A DNA stretch of 42,216 nucleotides. It comes from Deltaproteobacteria bacterium. Its GTDB lineage: Bacteria > UBA10199 > SPLOWO2-01-44-7. Position 1 is the stretch's first letter. Every line of letters begins with the position of its first letter. The DNA is taken from positions 1-42,216 of the forward strand of contig JAUSII010000042.1 in the NCBI GenBank assembly GCA_030648035.1, written 5' to 3'. Of the stretch, positions 1 through 11,700 are shown piece by piece. Below the pieces are notes generated by a model. The model was not told where the DNA came from. It saw only the letters and a list, made by a program, of their open reading frames with translations, and did no database searches. Both the position numbers and the translations under genes were made by a program.

Positions 1-1
1 G

Positions 2-565
2 GGTTCATCCGATAGTTTCTATCGGACTTCCATTGGTCAGGATTTGTTAAAGGGAGGTGAAGGGTATGCGATTCAGCAGAATTCCACCGGTGATCCAATT
101 GGCGATACCTTTGTGCGTGCCGCTGTTTACGGAGCGGAAGGAAAATGTTCTTTATGCAATGCTTCTCTTGGACTGGCATCGGGTGCAGGATTAGGTGTTG
201 TGGGTATTCTAAAGAATGTGTCGGGAAATCCTCCCTATGGGATGAGTCCAAGAACGCTTACTCCTTCAGAGATTGGAGATCTACAAAGCATTGCTAATAA
301 ATACAATACTGAAATTAACGTTGTTGGGAGTAGAGCGGCAGGGGAGGGTAGAAATATTAATACTGGTTTTCCTGTTGGTAAAGGTTCAGGCACTCGTAGT
401 GATATAGATGTTCGAGTGTCGGGCCAAGCCGTTATAGATTCGCATGGAAGGTTGGCAGATGACTTGAAAAATATGGGTAATGGTAACCTTGTACAAATTG
501 TCAGTGGGGGTTTGCCTGATATTCCATCGCGTCCCCCTGTAATTATTATTAAACCAGCAAGATGA
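2..565 (+). CDS. C-terminal part of a polymorphic toxin (nucleotidyltransferase-like tip), truncated by the window edge
   Basis: The frame is open to the left window edge, so this is the C-terminal ~187 residues of a longer protein. The TTG at 44 is only an apparent start. A low-complexity Gly/Ala/Val stretch with two Cys (CSLCNASLG) precedes the tip. The tip has the signature VVGSRAAGEG followed ~18 residues later by SDIDVRV. This is the GS-x(n)-DxD arrangement of nucleotidyltransferase-fold domains, which occur as C-terminal effectors of RHS and other polymorphic toxins. The family assignment is inferred from that motif only. The next gene starts 13 bp downstream and fits an immunity protein. 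The delivery domain (RHS, CdiA or other) lies outside the window. Confidence 0.6.
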   Translation, partial: GSSDSFYRTSIGQDLLKGGEGYAIQQNSTGDPIGDTFVRAAVYGAEGKCSLCNASLGLASGAGLGVVGILKNVSGNPPYGMSPRTLTPSEIGDLQSIANKYNTEINVVGSRAAGEGRNINTGFPVGKGSGTRSDIDVRVSGQAVIDSHGRLADDLKNMGNGNLVQIVSGGLPDIPSRPPVIIIKPAR

Positions 566-578
566 GAAAGGAAAAATA

Positions 579-1061
579 ATGAATAGCAATAAGGATAAGT
601 TGGAAGAAGCGCTTAAGAATTGGAAGATAGGTCATGGGTTAGTGTCTGGGCGGCTAGTTTTTGAAAGTATCCCTCCCGAGGATCGGCCATCATGGGCAGT
701 GAATGTACTTGAGTTTGCGACATCGTTTGGATCTGTTACTCCGGAAATCAAAACCGTTTTGGAAGTTGCTAACAATCCTTCAAAATGGAAGGATGCTCAC
801 CATGTTTTTAGTCTAATTAGGCGTATTACTCTTCAAGAAGAAAATTCTAAAGAGGAATGTAAAAAAATTCAGTTAGAGATTCTTTACTTAGCAGAGAACG
901 TTATAAAGGTGATTTATAATGCTACCAACCCTTCTGATCCCTTTGATGATGATTCAGGCTGGTGGATTGGATCCTGCTTAAGAAGTCTTGTCGATTTAAT
1001 AAACGATCAAAATGTTGCGGAGAAGGCTTGGTTGATCTTTTCTAAAGGGGCTAGGTCTTGA
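579..1061 (+). CDS. Putative immunity protein for the upstream toxin
   Basis: This is a 160-residue acidic, soluble, mostly helical protein with no signal peptide or membrane segment. A gaAAGGAaaa ribosome site lies just upstream of the ATG, 13 bp after the toxin stop codon. I recognise no family motif. The call rests on position, size and acidity: a small cytoplasmic protein directly behind a toxin C-terminus is normally its cognate immunity protein. Its codon use looks more A/T-rich than the neighbouring 1-12.7 kb operon, as is common for exchangeable toxin/immunity cassettes; I judged this by eye. It could also be an unrelated hypothetical protein. Confidence 0.5.
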   Translation: MNSNKDKLEEALKNWKIGHGLVSGRLVFESIPPEDRPSWAVNVLEFATSFGSVTPEIKTVLEVANNPSKWKDAHHVFSLIRRITLQEENSKEECKKIQLEILYLAENVIKVIYNATNPSDPFDDDSGWWIGSCLRSLVDLINDQNVAEKAWLIFSKGARS

Positions 1062-1092
1062 CAATTGCTTTGATGATTTGAGGAGATAAAAA

Positions 1093-2232
1093 ATGAGAAC
1101 AAAAACAGCTTATGGTCAGCTTGAATATGTGGGTGTTTGGAAAAGGCTTTTGGCCTATTTGGTGGATATTGTTATTTTTCTGCCTCTTCTTCCGTTGTCC
1201 AAGTTCTTGCTCCTTTATTCATTTCAGCACAGGACAATTTTGCCACAGATTGTCATGGGGTTGATGATGTTGTCTTTTTGGATTTTTGTTACTACCAAAT
1301 TCGGTGGGACGCCGGGAAAGCTACTATTGAAGCTACGTGTCGTGAATGATGATCAAAATTTTATTTCTTTTTTCGACTCTTTTTTGAGAGTTCTTCCATG
1401 GATTGCAATCAGTTTGGTTTCTTATTTGGAACTGCATTACGCGATTTCCTCTATTACATGGATTTCGACCGTAAAAAGTTATGATGATGCGGCGAAAATT
1501 CTGAGTGCAACCAAGAGTATTTATGGAAAAATTTTGGGAGTTTTGGTGCTTATTGATTTGCTAGTCATCATTTTTAACGATAAAAAAAGATCTCTCCATG
1601 ATTTTATTGCAGGTAGTTACGTCGTTACGAAAAGTTCTTTGGAGGAAGAAATTAGCCCAGAAGCAAACTCATTTCCTCAAGCATTGTTAAACGTATATCA
1701 AAGAATAAAAACGAAAGATGAAAAGGCTGTATCGGTTTTTGTTGCGTGGCCTTTGACAATATTTCTTGTATTGATCAGTATTTACGATGTAATAACAGCC
1801 ACGATTCCTTTTAAAGTTACTATTCCAGCACTTTTATACTTTTTAATTGTCAGATTTTTTGTTCGTTCCGATTCATTTTTCCACTACATTTTTGGTTCAT
1901 TGATAGTTCTTCTTGTATGTACAGCCTGTGACAAATTTCTGATGGGGTACGAATTTTACAGACTTCGTTTCTCTAATGCCTTTGTTCTCGGCGGAGGAGA
2001 TGTGATGTTGTTTATGGTGATTGGTGCGGCGTTGGGCTTTTACCGCGTCGTTTTAGCGTTCGGGTTTTTCACCATGGGGGTTCTGGTTTTGTATTGGATA
2101 GGCGAGTATTTCGGTTTTGGCTCAATCCCTGCCGCATGGCTTATCACCTTATCTGTACTTCTTGTTTTCATTTTGAATAGAGATGAAGGGGTTGAAATGC
2201 CACTGATGGCAAAACAAAAGGGGGAAAAGTGA
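1093..2232 (+). CDS. RDD membrane domain fused to a prepilin-peptidase-like (A24) membrane domain
   Basis: This 379-residue polytopic inner-membrane protein begins at an ATG behind an AGGAGA site. Residues ~10-190 form an RDD domain: WKRLLAYLVD at the first helix, then GGTPGKLLLKLRVV, and a later KKRSLHDFIAGSYVV helix end. Residues ~210-370 form a second multi-helix domain. It carries an Asp at the start of the first loop followed by IP (YDVITATIPF) and, ~100 residues later, LGGGDVML. These match the two catalytic Asp motifs of aspartyl type IV prepilin/TadV peptidases (D-x6-IP and GxGD). The peptidase activity is inferred. There is no N-methylation domain, so it is closest to the short CpaA/TadV type. 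The gene overlaps the next one by GTGA. Confidence 0.75.
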   Translation: MRTKTAYGQLEYVGVWKRLLAYLVDIVIFLPLLPLSKFLLLYSFQHRTILPQIVMGLMMLSFWIFVTTKFGGTPGKLLLKLRVVNDDQNFISFFDSFLRVLPWIAISLVSYLELHYAISSITWISTVKSYDDAAKILSATKSIYGKILGVLVLIDLLVIIFNDKKRSLHDFIAGSYVVTKSSLEEEISPEANSFPQALLNVYQRIKTKDEKAVSVFVAWPLTIFLVLISIYDVITATIPFKVTIPALLYFLIVRFFVRSDSFFHYIFGSLIVLLVCTACDKFLMGYEFYRLRFSNAFVLGGGDVMLFMVIGAALGFYRVVLAFGFFTMGVLVLYWIGEYFGFGSIPAAWLITLSVLLVFILNRDEGVEMPLMAKQKGEK

Positions 2233-2738
2233 AGAGGATAACGGCAATAGCAGTTGTTGTTTCGCTGTTCGGAAGTGCGTGCGCGACGACTTATACGCCA
2301 CAGCCAAGCGCGTTTATTAAGTCGACTTCAAAAGGTTATGAGAAGTGCGACCAGATCTATAAACGAGGCATGTTCAATCAGGGGATTGTGCGAGCAACGG
2401 AAGGTGATCCCGAAGCACAAGTCTATGCCAAGAAAAGTTCCAGAAATCAAAAATGGAGTTGGGGTTTGGTTGGTGGAAGTTTGGCCGCACTGGGTGCCGG
2501 AATCGGTTTAGAAGCTTCCAATGATCGTTACTCCACCGCTTATAAGGTTGGGAATGGACTGATATGGACTGCGATTGTTTCCGCTTTGGTGAGTATTGTT
2601 CCTAGTGCCAAATCTCCATCTCAAGCGGCAGATGCCATCAACAAATATAACGACAATGTTTTACTGAAATCTGCGGCGGATGCTTGTCCGAATTTAGTCG
2701 AAAAAAAGTCGGAAGGGGACATGGGGGAGAAAGAGTAA
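2229..2738 (+). CDS. Small lipoprotein of unknown function
   Basis: This gene encodes 169 residues starting at GTG, overlapping the stop of the previous gene (GTGA), so translation is probably coupled. An N-terminal signal peptide ends in a lipobox (FGSAC), giving a lipidated Cys at about residue 18. The mature part has a hydrophobic Gly-rich stretch (~residues 78-95) and a second hydrophobic segment (~residues 110-128), resembling a glycine-zipper-like membrane hairpin. I recognise no family. It lies between the RDD/peptidase fusion and the giant surface protein and probably belongs to the same envelope module. Confidence 0.65.
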   Translation: MKRITAIAVVVSLFGSACATTYTPQPSAFIKSTSKGYEKCDQIYKRGMFNQGIVRATEGDPEAQVYAKKSSRNQKWSWGLVGGSLAALGAGIGLEASNDRYSTAYKVGNGLIWTAIVSALVSIVPSAKSPSQAADAINKYNDNVLLKSAADACPNLVEKKSEGDMGEKE

Positions 2739-2745
2739 TGTATAC

Positions 2746-5700
2746 ATGCAAAAGATTCTAAAAATTGTAGCACCCATTTTCTTGGCTCTCTTTTTATTTT
2801 CTACCGAAAGAGGGCATGCAAATCCGTCCGTCGGTAATGTCGATGATTCGGTAGCGGTGGAACAGGTGACTCTCTCGTTGGACGGCAAACTTTTCGCCTG
2901 GGATGCAAAAGGTAATGTTCTTTCTGGTTGGCCTGTCAGTTTATCTCAAAAAGTCTTTATTCTTTCACCCCGCTTGGTTGATTTGGATGGCGATGGCCGT
3001 AAAGAGCTTGTGGCTGTCTCTCAAGGCCAGGACAACAGCATTGAATTAAATGTCTTTAACGGGTTGGGCCAGGCCATGCCGGGCTGGAATCAGCATCTGA
3101 CTGTTGGTACTTCCAATTTAAATGACACGCCGGTGATCGCCGATATCAACGGAGACAGTATTTTAGAAATTGCCTACGCAACGGCGGATGGGAACCTCTA
3201 CCTTCAAAAGAAAACAGGTGAGAGTCTTTCCGGATTTCCGCAAGCCGTTGTCGTTAGCCGTTTGATGGTTGCCGATCTGGAAAATGACGGCAAGCCGAAG
3301 CTTTATTCCACATCAGGTGGCACCATCAATAAATGGACCGTCAATGCCGAGACTGGCAATTTGGAATCCAACATTTTTTTTCAGACACCGGGCAATTTTG
3401 AAATCATCGGCGAGCCGGCGGTGGGGGATATTAATGTCGATCGCCGCAACGAAATTATCTTTTCTACTTCGCAAAACAATATTTTTATTATTGATGCCTC
3501 CGGTCGCACGCTTCGCCAAATTCCGGTAGTGGCACAATTGCCACTGCATTCGCAGGTTGTCCTTGGAGATGTTAATGCCGATGGCAGAGCGGATATCGTG
3601 GCTTCTTTGAACGATGGCACTCGCGTGGCTTTTCAGGGGGATGGGTCCTCCATTCGTAACTGGATCGGTGAAGCTGGTTTTCGCCGATACAGACAGCCCG
3701 CCATTGGAAAAGTGGCGAATGATTTGTATGACGGAACAGTTGCCTCTGCCACAGGCTGGGATTTTTACACCCTTTATTTAAGCGGATTAAAAACATTTGC
3801 TGTCATTGAGATGGGGTCTAACGTGCATGAGTTCGATCGGATGGCTCCGCTTCACTTCGCGCAGGCGGCGGAGATTGATGAGGTTGCCGTTCGCCCGATG
3901 ATTTTCACCCCCAACGGTGATGGGAATAACGACACGGCCGAGCTTCACTATACTCTTTCGCAACCGGCTTATGTTTCCATCGATCTGTATGACAGCCACG
4001 AACAATTTTTATCTAATCTTACTGGACCAAAATCGCTGGGGATTGGTCAAAATGTGGAAGTCTGGGATGGTTATAATCGTCAGGGGACTTTGACGACAAA
4101 CGACGATAAGCTTCTCTCTTCCGGCACCTATCTTTTAAAAATTACCGCCACGACCAATGAAGGTCTGGTTTCAACGGCCATGACCAAAGCGGTGTTGTTC
4201 GGCATCAATGCCGAAATCGAATTTCCAAAAGATGCGGTCAAAACCGATGAGACATATCCTGAAATCTGGGGAACGGTCGCCTTAAAAGGTGTTGCGGTCG
4301 ATCCGGCAGTGGGTGAAGGGCAAAGCGGTTTTGATTTTAATTCCTACAAACTCTATTTCCGCCCCGGAGCTTGGGTGCCAAGCGCAGAAGAAGTGGCGGC
4401 GGTTGGTCGTGCCGGTTCTGGATGGTCAGTGATTGCAGTGCCATTGAAATTGCAGTCTCCTGTTAATCTTCGCAACGAGCCGGGAGACAGCGTTTATCCA
4501 CAATCCAACGTTTCAGTCGGAACAGTGCAACATGGTGTGTTGGGGGCATGGAATACTTCAGGCTTATCCAATGGTATTTATACAGTTTTGTTAAAGGTCA
4601 TTGACGGAGATTTAACCGGCGCGCATCGGATTAGCTTCGACCACGTGACGGTGCAGGTAGCCAATGCGGTGGCCGGTGCTGGTCAAGGAGGAGATGGTTC
4701 GTCGGGTGACGATGAGTCCGGAGGGAGTGGCGGAGCAGGGGGAACGGGACAATCCAACAACCAAATCGGTCCCGCTATTCAGAATGTTAACCCCACTTCT
4801 GCTGAATTAACGGAGACTGTTCGTCAGGCAAACATCCGTTACACTCTGGTCAACAAGCCGAGTGACATCAACATCACCGTTTATCGCGCCACTGGTGACG
4901 GAAGTGTCGTTTACACACAAAGCTTTTTAAATCGTGCGCCGGAACAGACTTATCTTTTTGCATGGAATGGGCTCGATAATTTGAAACGACAGGTTTCCAA
5001 TGGAACATATCGGGTTCGCATTGAAGCCTCTGCCACAGATGGGCTTGGGTTTGATAGCAATGAGAGCGTTTCGTTGACCATCAATACCAACGATGCCCTC
5101 TCGTCGGATTTGTCAGTCGTCAATTTCGCCGCCAGCATGACCAGTTTTAATCCACTCGATTTCAATGCAGAGACACCACATCGTTCAGCCGCGCTGACTT
5201 ATATTTTAAGCAAACCGGCTCGTGTGACGATGGAAATTCTGGACGCCGATGGAGCCGTGCGCCGCCGTTTGCTGAACAATCTCTTGTCACAAAATAGCGG
5301 CGATAACCCGCCGGTGTGGGATGGCACAGGCGACGATCATTTGGTTTTGCCGTTCGGTGCTTATCGTTGCCGGTTAATCGCAGTGGGCACAGAAGCGGGA
5401 CGGCCGGAAACAATCGTGCAGGAATTGGAATTGCAATTGGCTCAGTCGGAGAGAGACGGAAATATTGTTGCGGCCATTTCAAAACTGGTTGGAGATGGCA
5501 AGAAAAACGCGGCGAACGATCAGGAAAGAGGAGTCTTGGATCATGATGCCGATGCAAACAACGATTTTCCTCTGGAAGGTAATCCCGATTTTGAATGGGA
5601 GGCATCTGGAAGTGGAACGATTGTGCCGGAGTTGGAGTATCGGATTATTGGAGCGGGGGAGGAGAGATATCAGTACATTATACCTAGAAGACGTGAGTAT

Positions 5701-8700
5701 CGTTATAGATCAGGATGTTTTCGGCCTGATCCCTATCAAACAGAGATATGCCCCAGAATACGTTTGGAATTTGATAATAGATTGTTACTTAGTTCAGCAG
5801 GAGCCACCATTTTGGATGTTGGTACCAAGATTAATTCTGTTAACCATGTTTTGTATAGTGAAATAAGAGATTTATTCGGAGGCAGTGAACTCCTATGGAA
5901 TCGCTTTTACACCTCCGGCATTCCTGCAGGCCAAACGATAACCTTTCCCTTGTCAGTTCCGGGCCTTAATTATCCAGACCTCCCAATTGGCCTCTCTTTT
6001 TATTCTTCTGATTACGAAGATTTTGAAGCTTTATATTTCATTACTGCTGATGAACCCACTTTTGGCACCCGCCCTTGGGGTCCCGTAAACACCGGTTGGG
6101 TAGCCCGATCCGGCTTGAACTCCGGTGTCAATGACATCGGTGGTTTTTCAGCCGGTTCTATCGGCACCGGCGCCGGTGATGTGGTGGCCATCACCTCACA
6201 AAATTACACTTACGAAGTTCGCGAAAAATTGAATAATCAATATCGTTCCGTCGGCATCGATGCTTGTGACAACGGCAAGAAAGCACTCCCCTTTGTCGAA
6301 ATGTGGATGGGCAACAATACCGGACCAGATACCACAAACTGCCAATCCAATTCCCCCTCCATATTCGCCAATGTTTTGCAGGGGGCCTTCAGTACTTCGC
6401 AAGATACGGTGCTCAACGACACCGGCGGAAAAATTCGCGGTTCTTTTTCCCATTTTAATGAAGAGGGTTTCAGAGTTTTAAGCAACGACATCAAAATTAA
6501 GGATTCCTACCCGACTCCCGAAAGCTATCCCGATCTTTACACCTTCTCCAACGCCGTTCGCATTAACCGTTGGGATGTCGGTCTTAAATATCCGAACGGC
6601 GATGTCGTCGATGCTTTTGAAGTGGTGAACAAAAATCTCCACGGCCAATCGGCTTTGGATCAGGATGTCAACGGTTTACCCGATGCCAACGATGCCGTTT
6701 TGGATACCTTTCAGATCAAGATGAAACCGGATGTTGCCGCGCGACGCTTTGTCGAAATCGTTGGCAATGTGGGGGCTCAAAATTATCAGCTCAAATTTTA
6801 TGATGCCGCGACACAAAGCTGGCAGGATATTCCCAAACAACTTTCTGTTCCAAAAGAAGATGGCACGCAAACTCTGGCCTGGTGGGATGTCACAAAACTC
6901 AACGGTGAAAATTATACCGTTTTGCTCCGGGTGGAAGGGGAAGAGGGACGCATTAATGAAGATATCATGAATGTTGGCGTTGGCAAAAAAGTGGTGCGTG
7001 GGGAGATGGAAACGGTGAAAGATGCCTTCGGTCGTGCTTCGCTCAACTTTGCCCCCAATTCTCTTTCTGCGGCGGACACTTTGGTTTCCGTGGCGGCGGT
7101 CAAAACGGATGATCCGAGTTTGCCAGTGCTTAATCTTCCCGATGGAACTGTTCCAATGGGGCCGGTTTACAATCTGAAACCCGACGGCATTGCTTTTGAC
7201 CCAGCGCATCCGGTGCAAATGGAGCTGACTTATACCTGCGAAGAGGTTTGGAATGCTTTTGGCGGCAATCCGGCGGAGATCACCATTTATAATCTCAAAG
7301 AAAATGGTGAACTGGAGAAGGTCTCTACAATTCAGTCCTCCGGCGATAGTTGTGCCGCACCGGATCCGAATCAGTTGTTCACCGTCACCGCCATGCTGGA
7401 ACATTTTTCGATGTATCTTCCGCTCAAACAGGGCGGATCTATTCCAACATTCAACGTGACCGCTCCGACTAAAAACGGTCTCTTTGCCTCGCCTTTAAAA
7501 ATCACCGGCCAGGTTTCCGGCCCCGATCTGGAATCGCTGAAAATCAGCTACTATCCGGTTGGCGGCAATCCGCTCTCCACCACTCTGATTTATGAAGAGT
7601 CAGCCAAGGTTTTTGATTTCAATTGGGAAACCACGGTTCCTTCCGGCGATTATGTGTTGGTGTTCGAAGCTGCCAATGTAGAGGGAGTGTCCAACTTTTT
7701 GGAATTGCCGGTCCATCTCGATATCGACCCTCCGCTGACTAAAATGCTGGTGGATGGAACAGCCGTCGCGGAAAACGCCCAAGTCTATATTACACCGGAG
7801 AGTGCAATCTCTTTTGTCAGTGAAGATGGTGGTAATGAGATCACAAAAATCGAATACAAATTGGATGCCGGTGCTTATGCCGATTATACATCCCCCTTCA
7901 AATTGAGCCAATCCGCCGCTGGCAAACACCAAATCTTTTATCGCTCCGTGGATGCCACAGGGAATGAAGAACCTTCAAGGCAGGTAACTCTCGTTTTGCG
8001 AAGCCTCGAATCGGCGCCAGATGGATCGCATGTGGAGACGGGCATTGTGGCGTTTGGTCCCAGTTTTCAAAATAACGGTCAGACATGGGTCGGCCGCAAT
8101 TCGAGCTTGGCCATCGGTGCCGTGCAGGGGAGTACGGAGCTGGCCGATATCTTTTATCGCCAGGCCGGAAACTCTTTTGATGTCTATGAAAGCCCAGTTC
8201 TATTGAATGCTTTGACGGAGGGGGCCTATTCGCTGGAATATTATGGAGAGGATATTTATCAGCGAGCCGAATCGGCAAAATATTTTGCATTCAACGTAGA
8301 TAATACTCCACCAGAATTGGCCATTGCATTAAACGGCCGCCATCAGGAGACAGCCGAGAATTATCTTATCAATGCTCAAACCGAGATTGCATTGAGTGCA
8401 TCAGACAAAGAAATGAATGCATCGGGCGTTAAAAAGATCGAGTATCGGTTTGGCGGCAATGTTTGGAACGTTTACTCTACTCCTGTAAAAGTACCCGATG
8501 CGCAACATGCCACGTTGGAAGTTCGGGCCATCGACAATGTGAACACTACCAGCGTGGTCAAAACATATTCGTTTAAGTTCGACACGACAGCGCCGCAAGC
8601 CTCTATGGGTAGTGCCGATGCCGCTTTTTCGCCCAATCAGGATGGGGTGAAAGATATCATGACAGCGCAGATGAATATCTCCGATAATTTTTCCGAAAAA

Positions 8701-11700
8701 CTGTTTGTCACCTTTAAAATAGATGATCGTTTTGTTTGGAATGCCAAAGAGACCGATCCGGGTGCTGTGACTATGGAGTGGGATGGAAATATTGATGGCG
8801 AATCATTGCCCGAAGGGAATCATTCTTATGAAATTTTTGTGGAAGATGAGGCAGGGAACCGTTCCGAAATATTGCGCGGGGCAGTGGGGCTCGATTTGAC
8901 ACCGCCTGTTTTGGGAATGGTTTATGAGATGCCGGCCACGCTGATTGCCGGTTTGCAGGGGGTGTCGGTTGCTTATAGTTTGAGTGACAATTTGGCCTCC
9001 GGTAATGTGCAAGTTGCATTGTCCATTCTTTCCGGCGGTGATCAGGTTTTGGCCGGTGTGGCGGATACGGTTGCCTATGCCGGAGTTGCATTGGAGCGAA
9101 ACATTGCATGGAACGGTCAGAACATGTCGACCAATGCTTTGCCGGATGGCGATTATCATTATCGTCTTGTGGCGACCGATGCCGCCGGAAATATTTCGGA
9201 AGCTTTAAGCGGTGTGATCGGGCTTGACCAAACGCGGCCGGTGACAACATTAAAAATACAGGGGCCGACTTCCGGCGGTTGGGTGGGCCCGTTGACCGAT
9301 TTAATGTTAGAGGCTTTTGATACCGGTTTGGGAGTTCAGTCTACCTATTATCAATTGAATGGAAGTGTGCCGCAGACTTACAGCAGTCCCGTTCGTCTCA
9401 ACCAAAGCGGCGATTATCAATTCGGCTATTTCAGCAGAGATCTGGCCGGTAATGAAGAATTTATTCGTGTGCAGGCTCTCAAAGTGGATGCCACCTCTCC
9501 GCAATCGCAAGTCTCATGGGATGGCATTAACAGAAGTCTAAACGACAAAACCCATATTTCGGGAAAAACAAAAATCGTGTTGGCGGGGGAAGATGCCGAA
9601 TCTGGATTGGACAAAATTCTACTGACTTTGGATGGCGTCGGTCCTTCTGTTTATGCCACTCCTCTGGCCTTGGGCAATTATGGAGATGGTTGGCATACTT
9701 TGAAATTGCAGGCTTTGGATAAGGTCGGCAATAAAGAGACGGAGCAAGAAATCGTTTTCTATCTCCACGGAACTCCGCCCGAAATATCTGTTGAAATGGG
9801 CGATCCCAAATATAATTCTTATGTCACCTCCCAAACGCCGATCCGCATCGGGGTCAGAAGCAACAATCCTGCCATCACCCATGTGGAATATCGTTTGGAT
9901 GCGGCCAATCCCATTGTCTTTACGCCGCAGGCTACCACCGCTTTCACTATTCCCGAATTTTTGTTGCCGGAGGATGGCTCTCACACGCTGGTTGTTCGGG
10001 CGAGCGATGATTATGAGAATCAATCGGAAAAGAGTATTTCAATTGTGGTGGACAACACTGCTCCGGAAACGACTCTGGAACAGAGCCAGCAGATTACAGG
10101 TGATGAGAATTTTATTTCCCCCTCCACAAAATTTACCTTGGATGCGCATGACAGCGCCTCTGGTGTCAAAGTAACCGAATACAAAGTGAATGGCGATGAT
10201 TGGAAAAATTATTCACAGCCTTTCGATTTGAAAGAGTTATCAGACGGTGAACATCATATTTTCTATCGAAGCAAAGACAATTTGGCAAATGAGGAACGAT
10301 CAAAAGAGCAGATCGTTTCACTTCAATCGGTGGGTATCATTTCGGCTGTCTCTTCAGCGCCGCGTGTCTTGGTCTATCTTGTGGGAGAAGAAGATAAGGG
10401 ACAGGTTTCCGATTTGGTTGAAGAATTATTCGAGGCCCAGCCGTGGCATTATTCGGTTGTGACAGAGAATATGGATTTTATCCAGAAATTGCGCGGCGGT
10501 GAATTTAACGTGGTTGCGTTTGCAACGGAACAACCTTCTTATCGTTTTGCCGCCACATTGGCCAACGACAAGATTTTTAAAGAATTAGCGGCCAGAGTGG
10601 CAGGCGGTTTGGGTGTTGTCGTCTTGGCCGACAAGGGAGGCTTAACCGGAGTGCCATGGGATAATCTGATGGCATCCGTCCGGCCGGGCAAAGAAAAGTT
10701 GGTTCAGTTTGATGTCAATCCGGCTATGGCCATAGCCGCTCTGTTGGGTGATGCGCGCGACAATGCCAAGAAGGATCTCGCTGCCCAATTTGAAGCTTCT
10801 GTTTCGGCCAAAACCGGGTGGGCACCTTTGGATGTTGCGGCTTTGGAGGCAGTCATTTCGACAAAAGAAAAAGAGCTTAACATAGGCGTGAAGATGACAC
10901 TTCCGGAAGAATTGACCTTGTTGAAAGTGTTGGGCGGAAGCAAACAGGGCCGGAGTGCGGAATGGGTGGAAGATATTGCCGCGAATCAAACCAAAAAATT
11001 ACGCTACCTTGTTCGTCTGCCAGCGGTTCGCAAGAATGTATCCTGGAAGATGGATACCGAAACGGTTTGGATAGACGGTTTGACATACAACAAGGAAGTG
11101 CCGGTAGAAATTAGTCTGGATGCCGGATGGGAAGAGGTTTGGGAAGCGATTATTTCCAAAATCAAACAAATCGTTTCATCCAAAGAGCCTTCCGACAAGG
11201 CCCATATTGTGGCGACACAATTGTTGGAGCGTTTTGAGCCACCATCTCCAGGGGCGGCCAAGGCGGTGGGCGGCACATTGGACATGGAATTGAGAATGGA
11301 TATTCTATTGGATGCCTTCCAAAAATTTCCTTTGCTTGGAAAAGAAGAGGAGACAGAAGCTTTGAGAGATCTGCTCTTGAAAGGGTTGGATACGGTGGGA
11401 TTGCAAACGGTGGAAAGTGGCAAAGCTCTTTCCGGATTTTCACAGAGTGCGCTCGATACCGACAATGATGGGATAGCTGATGATGTGGAATTGTCGGCTA
11501 AATTGAACCCAAACAATCCCGATAGCGATGGTGATGGGGTATCGGATGGAAAGGAAAAAAGCGCGTTGTCTGATTCCGACGGTGACGGCTTGATCAACGC
11601 TCTCGACACCGACAGCGATAATGACGGTTTGAGTGACGGACAAGAAGATAAGAATGGCAATGGTGTTTTCGAGCCGGAATTGGGCGAAACAGATCCGTTG

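Noticed and set aside
1058-1092. TTGACA box upstream of the RDD fusion gene as a sigma70 promoter
   Set aside because: No acceptable -10 element lies 16-18 bp downstream; the gene may simply be read from upstream.
6676-7404. 242-codon minus-strand ORF
   Set aside because: It is antisense to the giant protein, with no recognisable motif and no ribosome site or operon context.
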